Part shown: one piece after another, positions 37,483-48,180 of the stretch | How positions within the stretch are numbered: position 1 is the stretch's first letter | Layout of the letters: every line of letters starts with the position of its first letter | From: Janthinobacterium agaricidamnosum NBRC 102515 = DSM 9628 | GTDB lineage: Bacteria > Pseudomonadota > Gammaproteobacteria > Burkholderiales > Burkholderiaceae_D | Assembly: GCF_000723165.1 (NCBI RefSeq) | Contig: NZ_HG322949.1 | Span: 5,185,052-5,249,051 of the forward strand | Reading direction: 5' to 3' | Length of the DNA: 64,000 nucleotides | Translations under genes and position numbers: made by a program | Notes under the pieces: model-generated | What the model was told of the DNA's origin: nothing | The model's database searches: none | The model's input: only the letters and a program-made list of their open reading frames with translations

Positions 37483-40400
37483 ACCAGCACCCGTTCGATG
37501 CCGCCGTCATTGGCGCGCTTGACGTAATCCGGCAACCAGTTCTCGCCCAGCAAGTGCTTGGCGATCTCGACCACGATGTAGTCGGCGCTGGTGCCCGAAT
37601 CGTCGTTGTAGCGCGACAAGCCTTGCAGGCACGACGGGCAGCTGGTCAGGATCTTGACGTCGCCGCCAAAACCGTCGGCGCGCAGCTTGTCCGCGCCCTT
37701 GACCATTTCCTCTTCCTTGCGGAAGCGCACTTGCGTCGAAATATCCGGCCGCGTCACCGCCAGCGAACCCGATTCGCCGCAGCAGCGATCGTTTTTCTCG
37801 ATCTTGATATTGTCTACCGTGCTGATCAGCGAGTTGATGGTCTTGCCCGATTCTTGCAACTTCATCGGGTTATGGCAAGGCTCGTGGTACATATAGCGGG
37901 TGCCGTTGACGCCTTCCAGCTTGACGTTTTTCTCCAGCAGATATTCATGGATATCCATGATGCGGCAGCCCGGGAAAATCTTTTCAAACTGGTAAGTCGC
38001 CAATTGGTCGTAGCAGGTGCCGCACGACACCAGCACGGTCTTGATGTCGAGGTAATTGAGCGTATTGGCCATGCGGTGGAACAGCACGCGGTTATCCGTC
38101 ATCATCTTTTCTGCCTTGTCGAACTCGCCGGCGCCGCGCTGCGGATAACCGCAGCACAGATAGCCAGGCGGCAACACGGTTTGCACGCCGACTTCCCACA
38201 ACATCGCTTGCGTGGCCAGCCCGACTTGCGAGAACAGCCGCTCCGAGCCGCAACCGGGGAAATAGAACACGGCTTCGGTATCGGCGGTGGTCTTGGCCGG
38301 ATTGCGGATGATCGGGATCACCTTGTCGTCTTCGATATCGAGCAAGGCGCGCGCGGTTTTCTTCGGCAAGTTACCCGGCATTTTCTTGTTGATGAAATGA
38401 ATCACCTGGGCCTTGACGGGTGGCTTGCCGGTCGATGGCGGCGGCGCCTTGGTCTGTTTCTTGGCGAATTTCTTCAGCAAGTCATTCCCCAGCCGCTGCG
38501 CCTTGTAACCCCAGCCGATCATGACCTTGCGGGTGGCGTTGATGGTCACCGGATCGGTGGCGTTCAAGAACAGCATGGTCGCCTTGGTGCCGGGATTAAA
38601 GCTTTTCTTGTCCATCTTGCGCAGCAAGTTGCGCATATTCATCGACACATCGCCGAAATCGATATTCACCGGGCACGGCGTCACGCATTTGTGGCACACG
38701 GTGCAATGGTCGGCGACGTCCTCGAACTCTTCCCAGTGCTTGATCGAAATGCCGCGCCGGGTTTGTTCTTCATACAGGAAGGCTTCGATCAGCGACGAGG
38801 TCGCCAAAATCTTGTCGCGCGGCGAATACAGCAAGTTGGCGCGCGGCACGTGGGTCGAACATACCGGTTTGCATTTACCGCAACGCAAGCAATCCTTGAC
38901 GCTGTCGGCGATCGCGCCGATATCGCTTTGCTGCATGATCAGCGATTCATGGCCCATCAAGCCGAACGATGGCGTGTAGGCATTGCGCAAGTCGGCGCCC
39001 ATGCCTTCCAGGTTCAGCAATTTACCCTTGTTGAAGCGGCCTTCCGGATCGATGCGCTGCTTGTAGCTGCGAAATTCGCCGATTTCATCCTCGGTCAGGA
39101 ATTCCAGCTTGGTGATGCCGATGCCATGCTCGCCCGAAATGACGCCATTCAGCGAACGGGCCAGCACCATGATGCGCGCCACGGCTTCATGCGCGTCTTG
39201 CAGCATTTCATAATTGTCCGAATTGACCGGCAAGTTGGTGTGCACATTGCCGTCGCCGGCATGCATGTGCAGCGCGACGAACACGCGCGAACGCAAGATG
39301 CGCGCATGGATCGCAGTCGCTTCGTCGAGGATCAGCTTGAATGCCGCGCCGTTGAAAATTTGCCGCAAATGGGCGCGGATTTCCTGCTTCCAGGTAATGC
39401 GCACGGTGCGGTCCTGCACCACGTCGAACAACGTCGCGTCGGGCTGCTGCGCCAAGCGGGCCTCGAATACCGGCCCCAGCCGTTCCAGGCCCAGTTGTGC
39501 CAGTTGCTCCTTGACGGCGTGCAGCGGCTGGTCCAGTTGCGCCAGCACATAGGTCCAGCGCGCCGTTACCTGTTCCAGCAGCGCACTGGCCTGATGCACC
39601 CGGTCGCCGAGCATTTCCGCATCGTCGACGCGGTCGTCGGACGCATCGTCGCTCTTGCCGACTGGCAGGTTGCCAGCGGCAAAAAAATCGCTCAAGGCAT
39701 GCGCCAGTTGCAGCTTGTTCTTGATCGACAATTCGATATTGATACGCTCGATGCCGTCGGTGTATTCGCCCATGCGATTGAGCGGGATCACCACGTCTTC
39801 ATTGATCTTGAACGCATTGGTATGCTTGGCGATCGCCGCCGTGCGGGCACGGTCCAGCCAGAATTTCTTGCGCGCTTCCGGGCTGACGGCGACAAAACCT
39901 TCGCCGACCCGCGTGTTGGCAATGCGCACGACTTCCGACGCGGCTTGCGCGACAGCGTTTTCATCGTCGCCGACGATATCGCCGAACAAGGCCATCTTCG
40001 GCAGCACGCCCCGTTTCGACTTGGTGGCGTAACCGACGGCGCGCAAATAACGCTCGTCCAGATGTTCCAGCCCGGCCAGGCGGATGGTGCTGAATTGCTC
40101 GCCCTTGGCCGGCAAGCCGTCCAGGTAATCCTTGATTTCGACGATAGACGGGATCGCATCGCGCGCCTGGCCAAAGAATTCCAGGCAGACGGTGCGGGCG
40201 AATTTCGGCATCTTGTGCAAGATCCAGCGCGCCGACGTGATCAAGCCGTCGCAACCCTCTTTCTGGATGCCCGGCAAGCCGGCCAGGAATTTGTCGGTGA
40301 CATCCTTGCCCAGGCCTTCCTTGCGGAATTTGCGGCCCGGAATTTCCAGGATCTCGGTCTTGAAGGGCGCGTTCGGCTTGCCGACGTCGCGGGTGCTCGG

Positions 40401-41522
40401 GTGGCGCCATTCCAGCTTGAAACGCGCCAGCGCGATATCGTGGATCTTGCCCAGGTTATGGTCGAGCCGCGTCACGTCCAGCCAGTCGCCATTCGGGTCC
40501 ACCATGCGCCACGACGCCAGGTTATCCAGCGCGGTGCCCCACAGCACGGCCTTTTTCCCGCCAGCATTCATCGCGACGTTGCCGCCGATACACGATGCAT
40601 GGGCCGAGGTCGGATCGACGGCAAACACGAAGCCGGCCCGCTCGGCCGCTTCCGACACCTTGTTGGTGATCACGCCGGCGCCCGAGTGTATCGTCGCGTA
40701 TTCGTGATCCAGTCCCGGCAGCACAGTCATTTCGACGGCGCCCAGCGTGATCAGTTTTTCGGTATTGATCACCGCCGACAGCGGCGTCAGCGGAATCGCG
40801 CCGCCGGTGTAGCCGGTGCCGCCGCCGCGCGGGATGATCGTCAATCCCAATTCGATACAGCCCTTGACCAGGCCGGCCATTTCTTCTTCGGTATCCGGCG
40901 TCAGCACGACGAACGGATACTCGACGCGCCAGTCGGTGGCGTCGGTGACGTGCGCCACGCGCGACATGCCGTCGAACTTGATATTGTGTTTTTCGGTGTA
41001 GCGGCCCAGCACCTTGACGGTGCGCTTGCGCAAGTCGTAGGTCTTGCGGAATTCTTCGCCGAAATCGGCCACCGCCTTGCTGGCCGCTTTCAGCAACGCT
41101 TCCACATTGGCGCTGCGCTGCGCCGTGTCGGCCGCCGCATTGGCCACCTCATCGCTAACGGCGTCAGCCGCGCTGTCGACCGTCAGGCGGCGCTTGTCGA
41201 CTTCGGACAAACGGTGCTGCAAGGCGTCGATCAGCCCCTGGCGGCGCTTCGGATTGTCGAGCAAGTCGTCTTGCAGATAGGGATTGCGGCGCACCACCCA
41301 GATATCGCCCAGCACTTCATACAGCATGCGCGCCGAACGTCCGGTTTGACGGGAACCGCGCAAAACGTCGAGCAAGCGCCAGGAGTCCTCCCCCAACAGC
41401 CGTATCACGATCTCACGATCGGAAAACGAGGTGTAGTTATAAGGGATTTCGCGCAGCCGTGTCGCTGCGGGACCATTTGGCGTTTCAGCCAGCAAAGCTT
41501 TGATGTGTGCGGGGGCGTTCAT
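37479..41522 (-). CDS. Large FAD-linked oxidoreductase with Fe-S and CCG domains (DUF3683)
   Basis: 1347-residue fusion. DUF3683 at the N-terminus ([20 protein letters not shown]); PCMH-type FAD domain ([40 protein letters not shown], about residues 205-400); FAD-oxidase C domain ([32 protein letters not shown]). Two 4Fe-4S clusters follow: [11 protein letters not shown] near 877 and [11 protein letters not shown] near 942. Two CCG domains (FPGCGSERL near 1090, CCGESGSLA near 1249) end the protein. This is the D-lactate / D-2-hydroxyacid dehydrogenase plan with GlpC-like Fe-S subunit fused, so electrons probably go to the quinone pool. The substrate is not certain. Confidence 0.92.
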   Translation of the reverse strand: MNAPAHIKALLAETPNGPAATRLREIPYNYTSFSDREIVIRLLGEDSWRLLDVLRGSRQTGRSARMLYEVLGDIWVVRRNPYLQDDLLDNPKRRQGLIDALQHRLSEVDKRRLTVDSAADAVSDEVANAAADTAQRSANVEALLKAASKAVADFGEEFRKTYDLRKRTVKVLGRYTEKHNIKFDGMSRVAHVTDATDWRVEYPFVVLTPDTEEEMAGLVKGCIELGLTIIPRGGGTGYTGGAIPLTPLSAVINTEKLITLGAVEMTVLPGLDHEYATIHSGAGVITNKVSEAAERAGFVFAVDPTSAHASCIGGNVAMNAGGKKAVLWGTALDNLASWRMVDPNGDWLDVTRLDHNLGKIHDIALARFKLEWRHPSTRDVGKPNAPFKTEILEIPGRKFRKEGLGKDVTDKFLAGLPGIQKEGCDGLITSARWILHKMPKFARTVCLEFFGQARDAIPSIVEIKDYLDGLPAKGEQFSTIRLAGLEHLDERYLRAVGYATKSKRGVLPKMALFGDIVGDDENAVAQAASEVVRIANTRVGEGFVAVSPEARKKFWLDRARTAAIAKHTNAFKINEDVVIPLNRMGEYTDGIERINIELSIKNKLQLAHALSDFFAAGNLPVGKSDDASDDRVDDAEMLGDRVHQASALLEQVTARWTYVLAQLDQPLHAVKEQLAQLGLERLGPVFEARLAQQPDATLFDVVQDRTVRITWKQEIRAHLRQIFNGAAFKLILDEATAIHARILRSRVFVALHMHAGDGNVHTNLPVNSDNYEMLQDAHEAVARIMVLARSLNGVISGEHGIGITKLEFLTEDEIGEFRSYKQRIDPEGRFNKGKLLNLEGMGADLRNAYTPSFGLMGHESLIMQQSDIGAIADSVKDCLRCGKCKPVCSTHVPRANLLYSPRDKILATSSLIEAFLYEEQTRRGISIKHWEEFEDVADHCTVCHKCVTPCPVNIDFGDVSMNMRNLLRKMDKKSFNPGTKATMLFLNATDPVTINATRKVMIGWGYKAQRLGNDLLKKFAKKQTKAPPPSTGKPPVKAQVIHFINKKMPGNLPKKTARALLDIEDDKVIPIIRNPAKTTADTEAVFYFPGCGSERLFSQVGLATQAMLWEVGVQTVLPPGYLCCGYPQRGAGEFDKAEKMMTDNRVLFHRMANTLNYLDIKTVLVSCGTCYDQLATYQFEKIFPGCRIMDIHEYLLEKNVKLEGVNGTRYMYHEPCHNPMKLQESGKTINSLISTVDNIKIEKNDRCCGESGSLAVTRPDISTQVRFRKEEEMVKGADKLRADGFGGDVKILTSCPSCLQGLSRYNDDSGTSADYIVVEIAKHLLGENWLPDYVKRANDGGIERVLV

Positions 41523-41750
41523 TGTTTGTGGTGACGAAGTTGACAGACCCTAAAGAGAACCCATTCTAGCTTATTGCGCCGCACCATGCCGTAACAGCCT
41601 TATAGGGCCGAAGGATAAAAGCAGGCCGACATAGCCATGACTCGTATGGGAAAAAGTCATTTTATGCAAATTTTAAATGCCGGGGGCGGTCATTTTAATA
41701 AAAATCTGCCAAGACAATAAAACTTTGCAAAATAATCAACTTTATCTGTT

Positions 41751-42242
41751 TCAAGCCAGCCAATCGCCGATGCGTTGCCATGCGCCGTCAGGAACATACA
41801 GCAGCAAGGTGGTCATCGTCAGATAGCGCACCAGTTTGCCGACAGCCATGTAGACGACGCTGGGCCAGAACGGCAGCTTGAGCCAGCCGGCCAGCGTGCA
41901 TAGCGGATCGCCGATGCCGGGCAGCCAGGCCAGCAGCATGGTTTTCGGGCCGTAGCGCGCCAGCCAGCGGAACCAGCGCGTCTCGCGCTCCCTGGCAAAC
42001 GCCTGCTTGGCGCGGTAGCCCATCCAGTAATCGACGGCGCCGCCCAGCGTATTGCCGACCGTGGCCACCGCGATCACGGCCCAGTACAGCGAGGGATTGG
42101 CCTTGATCACGGCGAAGACCGCGGGCTCCGAGCCCAAAGGCAACAAGGTGGCGGAAATGAAACTGATGATGAAGACCGAGGTCAGCCCCACTTCCGGCGC
42201 CGCGATCAGATGCAGCAGCCAGGCAATTGCAGATTCGATCAT
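41751..42242 (-). CDS. YqaA-family (DedA/SNARE-associated) membrane protein
   Basis: 163-residue inner-membrane protein with hydrophobic segments and a re-entrant pattern SEPAVFAVIKANP, GNTLGGAVDYWMGYRAKQAF, TMLLAWLPGIGDPLCTLAGW and LPFWPSVVYMAVGKLVRYL. The E...G(x)GxxxG and PGIGDP motifs are those of the YqaA branch of the DedA superfamily, relatives of lipid scramblases. Divergent from ilvA. Confidence 0.9.
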   Translation of the reverse strand: MIESAIAWLLHLIAAPEVGLTSVFIISFISATLLPLGSEPAVFAVIKANPSLYWAVIAVATVGNTLGGAVDYWMGYRAKQAFARERETRWFRWLARYGPKTMLLAWLPGIGDPLCTLAGWLKLPFWPSVVYMAVGKLVRYLTMTTLLLYVPDGAWQRIGDWLA

Positions 42243-42250
42243 CGAACTCT

Positions 42251-42280
42251 TTGAGATAGGCTAAAGTAGTCCATTATAAT
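42251..42280 (+). promoter_or_regulatory. Sigma-70-type promoter candidate for ilvA
   Basis: TTGAGA and TATAAT separated by 18 nt, 200 bp upstream of ilvA and close to the divergent yqaA start. The long leader has no obvious attenuator peptide. Confidence 0.5.
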
Positions 42281-42479
42281 GAAGTGCAACATGCGCACAG
42301 TACAAGCAATGCAACATTGACGCCCGGCTCACAGGCCGGCGGCGACTGGTTTGCCGCCTCCAGCCATCCGCGGGACCGGGCGCGCCATCTTGCATCGATG
42401 AAGTAATGAATCAAGCAATGAATCCGTTCCACTACAAGTTCCAGTACTTGCTGGCCCAGCACCACTTTGTTTGCAGACT

Positions 42480-44015
42480 ATGACTATCGATTACCTCAAG
42501 AAAATCCTGACCGCCCGCGTCTATGACGTCGCCTCCGAAACACCGCTGGAATTCGCGCCGACGCTGTCGCAGCGCGTCGACAACCAGATTTACTTCAAGC
42601 GCGAAGACATGCAAAGCGTGTTCAGCTTCAAGGTGCGCGGTGCATACAACAAGATGGCCCATTTGAGCGAGGCGCAATTGAAGCGCGGCGTGATTTGCGC
42701 GTCGGCCGGCAACCACGCGCAAGGCGTGGCACTATCGGCGGCGAAACTCGGCTGCCGCGCGCTGGTCGTGATGCCGACCACCACCCCGCCATTGAAAATC
42801 GAAGCGGTGCGCGCGCGCGGCGGCGCCGATGTCGAAATCGTGCTGTTCGGCGACTCCTACACCGACGCCTACAACCATGCGCTGACGCTGGAAAAAGAAC
42901 AGAAGCTGACCTTCGTGCACCCGTTCGACGATCCCGACGTGATCGCCGGGCAAGGCACGGTCGGCATGGAAATCCTGCGCCAGCACGCCGGCCCGATCCA
43001 TGCGATCTTCATCGCCATCGGCGGCGGCGGCTTGATCGCCGGCGTGGCGGCCTATGTCAAACAGATCCGCCCGGACATCAAGATCATCGGCGTGCAAACC
43101 GTCGATTCGGATGCGATGGCGCGCAGCCTGCGCGCCGGCGAACGCGTCACGCTGCCGGATGTCGGCCTGTTTTCGGACGGCACCGCGGTGCGCCTGGTCG
43201 GCGAAGAAACCTTCCGCCTGGCCCAGCAATATGTCGATGACATCATCATCGTCGATACCGACGCCATCTGCGCCGCGATCAAGGACGTGTTCACCGATAC
43301 CCGCAGCATCCTGGAACCGGCCGGCGCGCTGGCGGTGGCCGGCGCCAAGGCATATATCGAACGGGCCAGCTTCACCAGGCACCCGGTCAGGAATGAAACG
43401 CTGATCACCATCGCCTGCGGCGCGAACATGAATTTCGACCGCCTGCGCTTTGTCGCCGAGCGCGCCGAACTGGGCGAGGCGCGCGAAGCCGTGTTCGCCG
43501 TCACGATGCGCGAACAGCGCGGCAGCTTCAAGCGTTTTTGCGCACTGGTCGGCGCGCGCAACGTCACCGAATTCAATTACCGCATCAGCGACGCCGAGGC
43601 GGCGCATGTGTTTGTCGGCATCCAGATCGCCAACCGCCACGAATCGAGCGTGCTGGCCAAGTCGTTCGAAGAACATGACTACAAGACGCTGGACCTGACC
43701 CATGACGAACTGGCCAAGGCCCACTTGCGGCACCTGGTCGGCGGCAAGAGTTCACTGGCGCACGACGAGTTGCTGTACCGCTTTGAATTCCCGGAGCGTC
43801 CAGGCGCACTGATGCGTTTCCTCGACAGCATGGCGCCGAACTGGAATATTTCCCTGTGCCATTACCGCAGCCAGGGCGGCGACGTCGGCCGCATCCTGAT
43901 CGGCTTGCAGGTGCCGCAAGATGAAATGGCGGAATTCGGCCAGTTCCTCGCGACGCTGGGCTATCGTTACTGGGACGAAAGCAATAATCCGGTGTATAAA
44001 CTGTTCCTCGGTTAA
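42480..44015 (+). CDS. ilvA: Biosynthetic threonine deaminase
   Basis: 511-residue PLP enzyme that converts L-threonine to 2-oxobutanoate, first step to isoleucine. PLP lysine Lys51 in SFKVRGAYNK; SAGNHAQGVALSAA; glycine loop AIGGGGLIAGVAAY. The C-terminal regulatory part has two ACT-like repeats (FAVTMREQRGSFKRFCALVG; RFEFPERPGALMRFLDSMAP), so it is the isoleucine-inhibited long form and not catabolic TdcB. Start ATG 42480; the TTG three codons earlier is less likely. Confidence 0.96.
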   Translation: MTIDYLKKILTARVYDVASETPLEFAPTLSQRVDNQIYFKREDMQSVFSFKVRGAYNKMAHLSEAQLKRGVICASAGNHAQGVALSAAKLGCRALVVMPTTTPPLKIEAVRARGGADVEIVLFGDSYTDAYNHALTLEKEQKLTFVHPFDDPDVIAGQGTVGMEILRQHAGPIHAIFIAIGGGGLIAGVAAYVKQIRPDIKIIGVQTVDSDAMARSLRAGERVTLPDVGLFSDGTAVRLVGEETFRLAQQYVDDIIIVDTDAICAAIKDVFTDTRSILEPAGALAVAGAKAYIERASFTRHPVRNETLITIACGANMNFDRLRFVAERAELGEAREAVFAVTMREQRGSFKRFCALVGARNVTEFNYRISDAEAAHVFVGIQIANRHESSVLAKSFEEHDYKTLDLTHDELAKAHLRHLVGGKSSLAHDELLYRFEFPERPGALMRFLDSMAPNWNISLCHYRSQGGDVGRILIGLQVPQDEMAEFGQFLATLGYRYWDESNNPVYKLFLG

Positions 44016-44118
44016 ACCGCCGCGGCCGCATCGCCCTCCGTGGAGCTGCGGCCGAACTCCTGCATGAAGACCTCAGTTGGGCTACCATGCGGCCTTGACC
44101 GAATTCCTAGCCGATATC

Positions 44119-44952
44119 ATGACCAACACCGCCGACCTCTCCCCACTGGGCAAAAACGCCGCCTACCGCAGCGATTACGCGCCGGAACTGCTGTTTCCGA
44201 TTCCACGCCAGGGCAAACGCGATGAATTGGCCTTGCATGGCACGCTGCCGTTTTTCGGCCTGGATATCTGGAACGCCTACGAATTATCGTGGCTGAACTT
44301 GCGCGGCAAACCGCAAGTGGCGATCGCCAGGATCAGCGCGCCGGCCGACTCGCCGAATATCATCGAATCGAAATCGTTCAAGCTGTACCTGAACTCATTC
44401 AACCAGACCCGCCTGGCCAGCCCGGACGCCTTATTGGCGTTGCTGCAGCAAGATTTGTCGAAAGGCTTTGGCGCGGCGGTGCAAATCCAGCTGACCCTGC
44501 AAGAAGATTTCGCCAAGCTGGAGATGGGCGAGCTGGACGGCGTGCTGCTGGACCGGCTCGATATCGAAGTGAACCAGTACAGACCGTCGCCGCAACTATT
44601 AAAAGCGGCGCTGGACGACGCACCGGTGCAAGAAAAGCTGGTGTCGCATTTGCTGAAATCGAATTGCCTGGTGACCGGTCAGCCGGACTGGGGCAGCGTG
44701 CAGATCGAGTATGCCGGTCCGCAAATCGACCAGGAAAGTTTATTGCGCTACCTGATCGGTTTCCGCGAACACAATGAATTCCATGAACAATGCGTGGAAC
44801 GGATTTTTGTCGATATCCTGCGTCAGTGCCAACCGCAAAAGCTGGCCGTGTACGCCCGTTATACACGCCGCGGCGGACTCGATATCAATCCATGGCGCAG
44901 TAACTTCAGCACCTCGGCGCCGCCATCGAATCTGCGTTGCGCGCGCCAATAA
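44119..44952 (+). CDS. queF: NADPH-dependent 7-cyano-7-deazaguanine reductase
   Basis: 277-residue long-form QueF that reduces preQ0 to preQ1 in queuosine synthesis. Catalytic Cys183 in [12 protein letters not shown], the QueF motif [14 protein letters not shown] (residues 83-96) and the terminal [15 protein letters not shown] agree. Start ATG 44119 ([11 protein letters not shown]); a frame opening at 44077 has no family support. I looked for a preQ1 riboswitch in the short leader and saw none. Stands alone after ilvA. Confidence 0.95.
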   Translation: MTNTADLSPLGKNAAYRSDYAPELLFPIPRQGKRDELALHGTLPFFGLDIWNAYELSWLNLRGKPQVAIARISAPADSPNIIESKSFKLYLNSFNQTRLASPDALLALLQQDLSKGFGAAVQIQLTLQEDFAKLEMGELDGVLLDRLDIEVNQYRPSPQLLKAALDDAPVQEKLVSHLLKSNCLVTGQPDWGSVQIEYAGPQIDQESLLRYLIGFREHNEFHEQCVERIFVDILRQCQPQKLAVYARYTRRGGLDINPWRSNFSTSAPPSNLRCARQ

Positions 44953-45277
44953 GCGGCCGCCATGGTGGCTGGCCGGGTTTTCCGTGAGTTATAAACAACG
45001 AACCCGGCAGTAACATGCTGGCAAGAAAAGCGCTGAAAAATCGGAAAATACAGCTTGCGACGGCGGAAAAGCTGGTTGCTGTCGAAATTTCAACGTGGAA
45101 ATAGCGATTTCGCCAGCAAGTTATATTTTTGTTAAAATGGATTCCGTAGCCAGCATGACTGCCAGCACGTCGCAAGCAAGCGTATACTGTTGAGAATTCA
45201 GATTACACGGCATCGTAACAAGCCTATAATTCGCCTCGCAAGCCCTCTTTGTGCATTGCACCATTTCATTGAGTGTC
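44953..45277. other. Intergenic region between queF and ptsN
   Basis: 325 bp. Near queF there is an 8-bp inverted repeat (GCCGGGTT at 44972, AACCCGGC at 45001) with a 21-nt loop, a weak terminator candidate. The right part is AT-richer and carries a promoter candidate for ptsN. No gene recognised; a small RNA cannot be excluded. Confidence 0.5.
45203..45230 (+). promoter_or_regulatory. Promoter candidate for ptsN-hprK-rapZ
   Basis: TTACAC and a perfect TATAAT with a 16-nt spacer, 47 nt before the ptsN start. It fits the need for an own promoter, because ptsN is not downstream of rpoN/hpf here. Confidence 0.45.
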
Positions 45278-45760
45278 ATGACTAATCTTAGCAAAATATT
45301 ATCTCTCGAAAACGTCCTGCTCGACCTGGAAGTCTCCAGCAAGAAACGCGCCTTCGAGCAAGCCGGCCTGATCTTCGAAAACAACTACGGTATCGCCCGC
45401 TCCACCGTCTCGGACAATCTGTTTGCCCGCGAACGCCTGGGCTCGACCGGACTCGGCCATGGCGTCGCCGTGCCGCACGGGCGCATCAAGGGCACCAAGA
45501 CCTTGAAAGCGCCGCTGGGCGCGTTCGTGCGCCTGGCTGAACCGATCCCCTTCGAATCGCCGGACGGCAAACCGGTCAATCTGTTGTTTTTCCTGCTGAT
45601 ACCTGATCATGTAACGCAGCAACATCTGGAAATTTTGTCGGAAATTGCTGAAATGTTTTCCGATGACGCCTTCCGTACCGCCCTGGCGACCGATCCGGAA
45701 CCGAAATCCGTACATTCGCGCATCGTCAATTGGCAACCCAGCTTGCAAACGGCGGGTTAA
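45278..45760 (+). CDS. ptsN: PTS-Ntr EIIA component
   Basis: 160-residue phosphocarrier of the nitrogen-related PTS. The phosphorylatable His67 is in GHGVAVPHGRI, preceded by LFARERLGSTGLG. Start ATG 45278; a frame starting at 45251 only adds an unlikely extension. Followed 37 bp later by hprK and then rapZ, the Burkholderiales order. Regulates potassium, nitrogen and carbon functions by protein contacts. Confidence 0.95.
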   Translation: MTNLSKILSLENVLLDLEVSSKKRAFEQAGLIFENNYGIARSTVSDNLFARERLGSTGLGHGVAVPHGRIKGTKTLKAPLGAFVRLAEPIPFESPDGKPVNLLFFLLIPDHVTQQHLEILSEIAEMFSDDAFRTALATDPEPKSVHSRIVNWQPSLQTAG

Positions 45761-45797
45761 ACTACAGGGACCATCACTCCCTGACTGAAGACTGCCC

Positions 45798-46733
45798 ATG
45801 CTGCAAACTCCGCTGACGATACAACGCCTGTACGACGACAATCGTGAAAGTTTGCAACTGGGCTGGTTTGCCGGCTTCCCGGGCGGCGAACGGCTCATTT
45901 CGGGCGACGTCGCGTCGGCCGCCGACCAGGTCGGCCATTTGAACCTGATCCATCCGGGCCGCATCCAGGTGTTCGGCCATCAGGAAATCAATTATTACCA
46001 GCGTCTCAAGACCAATTCGCGCAGCCATGTGATCGGCGAACTGATCGCGGGCGGCCCGCCGGCGCTGATCATTGCCCAAGGCCTGGAAACGCCGCCCGAT
46101 ATCCTCGCCATTTGCGACGAAAAGAATATTCCGCTGTTTTCGACGCCGCTGCCGGCCGCCCAGGTGATCGACTTCCTGCGCGTCTACCTGTCGAAAAAAC
46201 TGGCGCAACGCATCATCATGCATGGCGTGTTCATGGACGTGCTCGGCGTCGGCGTACTGATCACCGGCGATTCCGGCCTCGGCAAGAGCGAGCTGGGCCT
46301 GGAATTGATTTCGCGCAGCCATGGCCTGGTGGCCGACGACGCGGTCGAATTCTCGCGCATCGCGCCGAACATGATCGAAGGCCGTTGCCCGCCATTGCTG
46401 CAAAACCTGCTCGAAGTACGCGGCCTGGGCTTGCTCGACATCAAGGCGATCTTCGGCGAAACGGCGGTGCGCCGTAAAATGCGGCTGAAACTGATCGTCC
46501 ACCTGGTGCGCCGCAGCGCGCTGGAAGAGGAAGTCGAACGGCTGCCGTTCCTGTTCCCGACCGAAGACGTGCTGGGCTTGCCGATCCGCAAGGTGGTGAT
46601 CCCGGTGGCGGCCGGCCGCAACATCGCGGTGCTGCTGGAAGCTGCGGTACGCAACACCATCCTGCAATTGCGCGGCATCGATACGCTGCAGGAATTCATG
46701 GAACGGCAACGGCTGGCGATGAGCGGCGATTGA
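45798..46733 (+). CDS. hprK: HPr kinase/phosphorylase
   Basis: 311-residue bifunctional enzyme acting on HPr. Walker A GDSGLGKS (residues 157-164), the HprK signature [20 protein letters not shown] (about 210-229), His142 in MHGVF. In proteobacteria HprK works within the PTS-Ntr. Position between ptsN and rapZ agrees. Confidence 0.96.
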   Translation: MLQTPLTIQRLYDDNRESLQLGWFAGFPGGERLISGDVASAADQVGHLNLIHPGRIQVFGHQEINYYQRLKTNSRSHVIGELIAGGPPALIIAQGLETPPDILAICDEKNIPLFSTPLPAAQVIDFLRVYLSKKLAQRIIMHGVFMDVLGVGVLITGDSGLGKSELGLELISRSHGLVADDAVEFSRIAPNMIEGRCPPLLQNLLEVRGLGLLDIKAIFGETAVRRKMRLKLIVHLVRRSALEEEVERLPFLFPTEDVLGLPIRKVVIPVAAGRNIAVLLEAAVRNTILQLRGIDTLQEFMERQRLAMSGD

Positions 46734-46811
46734 GCAGGCAGCTTTGTAACGACGTGTAAATTCACTGGCTTGCGAAGCAGCGCGGCGGCAGATATTGTAT
46801 GATCTGTCTCC

Positions 46812-47675
46812 ATGCATATCGTCCTTATCACCGGCATTTCCGGCTCCGGCAAATCAGTCGCACTCAATGTGCTCGAAGATGCCGGCTATTACTGCGTCGA
46901 CAACCTCCCGCCGGCCCTGCTGCCCAGCCTGGTTAATACCTTGCTGGCCGAAGGCACGCAATCGATGGCGGTTGCGGTCGACGCGCGCAGCGCCGAATCG
47001 CTGGCCAGTTTGCCGCACGATGTGGCCCGCCTGAAACAGGGCGGCCACGACGTCAAGGTGATGTTTTTGACCGCCACCACCCACTCGCTGGTGGCGCGCT
47101 TTTCAGAAACCCGGCGCAGCCATCCGCTGTCGCACGAATTGCGGCCGGGCCAGAATCCGGCGTCGCGGCGCACGCTGATCGAATGCATTTCGGAAGAACG
47201 CGAACGGCTGGCGGCGATCGAGCAACTGGGTCACGTGATCGATACATCGGACTTGAGCGCCAATAAATTGCGCGCCTGGGTCAAGGACATCATCGCCATC
47301 GAGCGCGCGCCGCTGACGCTGTTTTTCGAATCGTTCGCCTTCAAGCTGGGCGTGCCGCTGGACGCCGACTTCGTGTTCGACGTGCGCGCGCTGCCGAATC
47401 CGTATTACGACCTGACGTTGCGCCCGCTGACCGGACGCGACGCGCCGGTGATCGCCTTCCTCGACGCCCAGCCGAGCGCGGTCGAATTGCTGGCCGACAT
47501 ACGCGCCTTCATCGAAAAATGGCTGCCGTCCTTTAAAACCGACAACCGCAGCTACCTGACCGTGGCGCTCGGCTGCACCGGCGGCCAGCATCGTTCGGTC
47601 TACATGGCGGAACGGCTGGCGCAGTATTTCGGCGACAATGAACGGGTGGTGTTAAGGCACCGCGAACAGCCCTGA
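46812..47675 (+). CDS. rapZ: RNase adapter RapZ
   Basis: 287-residue P-loop protein. GISGSGKS (residues 8-15), Walker B-like [24 protein letters not shown] segment and the C-terminal [17 protein letters not shown] and [17 protein letters not shown]. In enterobacteria RapZ targets GlmZ sRNA to RNase E; in other proteobacteria its target is unknown. Third gene of the ptsN cluster. Confidence 0.95.
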   Translation: MHIVLITGISGSGKSVALNVLEDAGYYCVDNLPPALLPSLVNTLLAEGTQSMAVAVDARSAESLASLPHDVARLKQGGHDVKVMFLTATTHSLVARFSETRRSHPLSHELRPGQNPASRRTLIECISEERERLAAIEQLGHVIDTSDLSANKLRAWVKDIIAIERAPLTLFFESFAFKLGVPLDADFVFDVRALPNPYYDLTLRPLTGRDAPVIAFLDAQPSAVELLADIRAFIEKWLPSFKTDNRSYLTVALGCTGGQHRSVYMAERLAQYFGDNERVVLRHREQP

Positions 47676-47692
47676 TGTTTTACAGCAGGCGC

Positions 47693-47717
47693 AAAAAAGG
47701 GCGCAGTCTGCGCCCTT
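47693..47717. terminator. Terminator between rapZ and hpf (convergent)
   Basis: Stem AAGGGCGCA / TGCGCCCTT with a 3-nt loop. On the minus strand it is followed by six T, so it is strong for hpf; on the plus strand it lacks a T-run. Confidence 0.85.
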
Positions 47718-47741
47718 AGTTGATCGAAGCGGGATGCCAGC

Positions 47742-48095
47742 TTAAACAGCGGCGGCCTCATAGGAGTCGGGCAGGTGTTTGATGGCTTCGTGGCCATGTC
47801 CTTGCAACTTGGTTTTGTATTTCATCACTTGCCGGTCGAGCTTGTCGATCAGGGTATCGATCGCGGCATACAGGTCTTGCGACAGGCTTTCGACGTACAC
47901 GGTCTTGCCGCTCATGCGCAGGTTGATTTCTGCTTTTTGGCGTTTGGTTTTTTCTTTGAGGTTGTCGACGGTCAAGATCACGGCAATATCAATCACTTGA
48001 TCAAAATGGCGTTTCACGCGCTCCAGCTTCGCTTGTACGTATTCACGAATGGCTGGTGTCACTTCAAGATGATGTCCGCTGATGGTGAGATTCAT
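47742..48095 (-). CDS. hpf: Ribosome hibernation promoting factor
   Basis: 117-residue short-form [43 protein letters not shown] and [20 protein letters not shown] with LDRQVMKYK. Binds the 30S subunit in stationary phase. Start ATG 48095 has GGAGTG in front; the GTG two codons upstream is unlikely. Downstream of rpoN in the usual order. Confidence 0.95.
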   Translation of the reverse strand: MNLTISGHHLEVTPAIREYVQAKLERVKRHFDQVIDIAVILTVDNLKEKTKRQKAEINLRMSGKTVYVESLSQDLYAAIDTLIDKLDRQVMKYKTKLQGHGHEAIKHLPDSYEAAAV

Positions 48096-48180
48096 ACACA
48101 CTCCTAAAGATGATATCGGGTTCGTGCATTGCCATCGTTTCCGGCCTGCAGAGGAACCGAAATAAAACTACAAAGACGTG

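Noticed and set aside
37554..41534. 1326-residue open frame on the plus strand
   Set aside because: Exact antisense of the FAD/Fe-S dehydrogenase gene. The translation has no domain and is His/Arg/Gln-rich, as expected for the shadow frame of GC-rich coding DNA.
44016..44118. preQ1 riboswitch before queF
   Set aside because: The leader is short and GC-rich, without the A-rich tail and C-rich loop of preQ1 classes.
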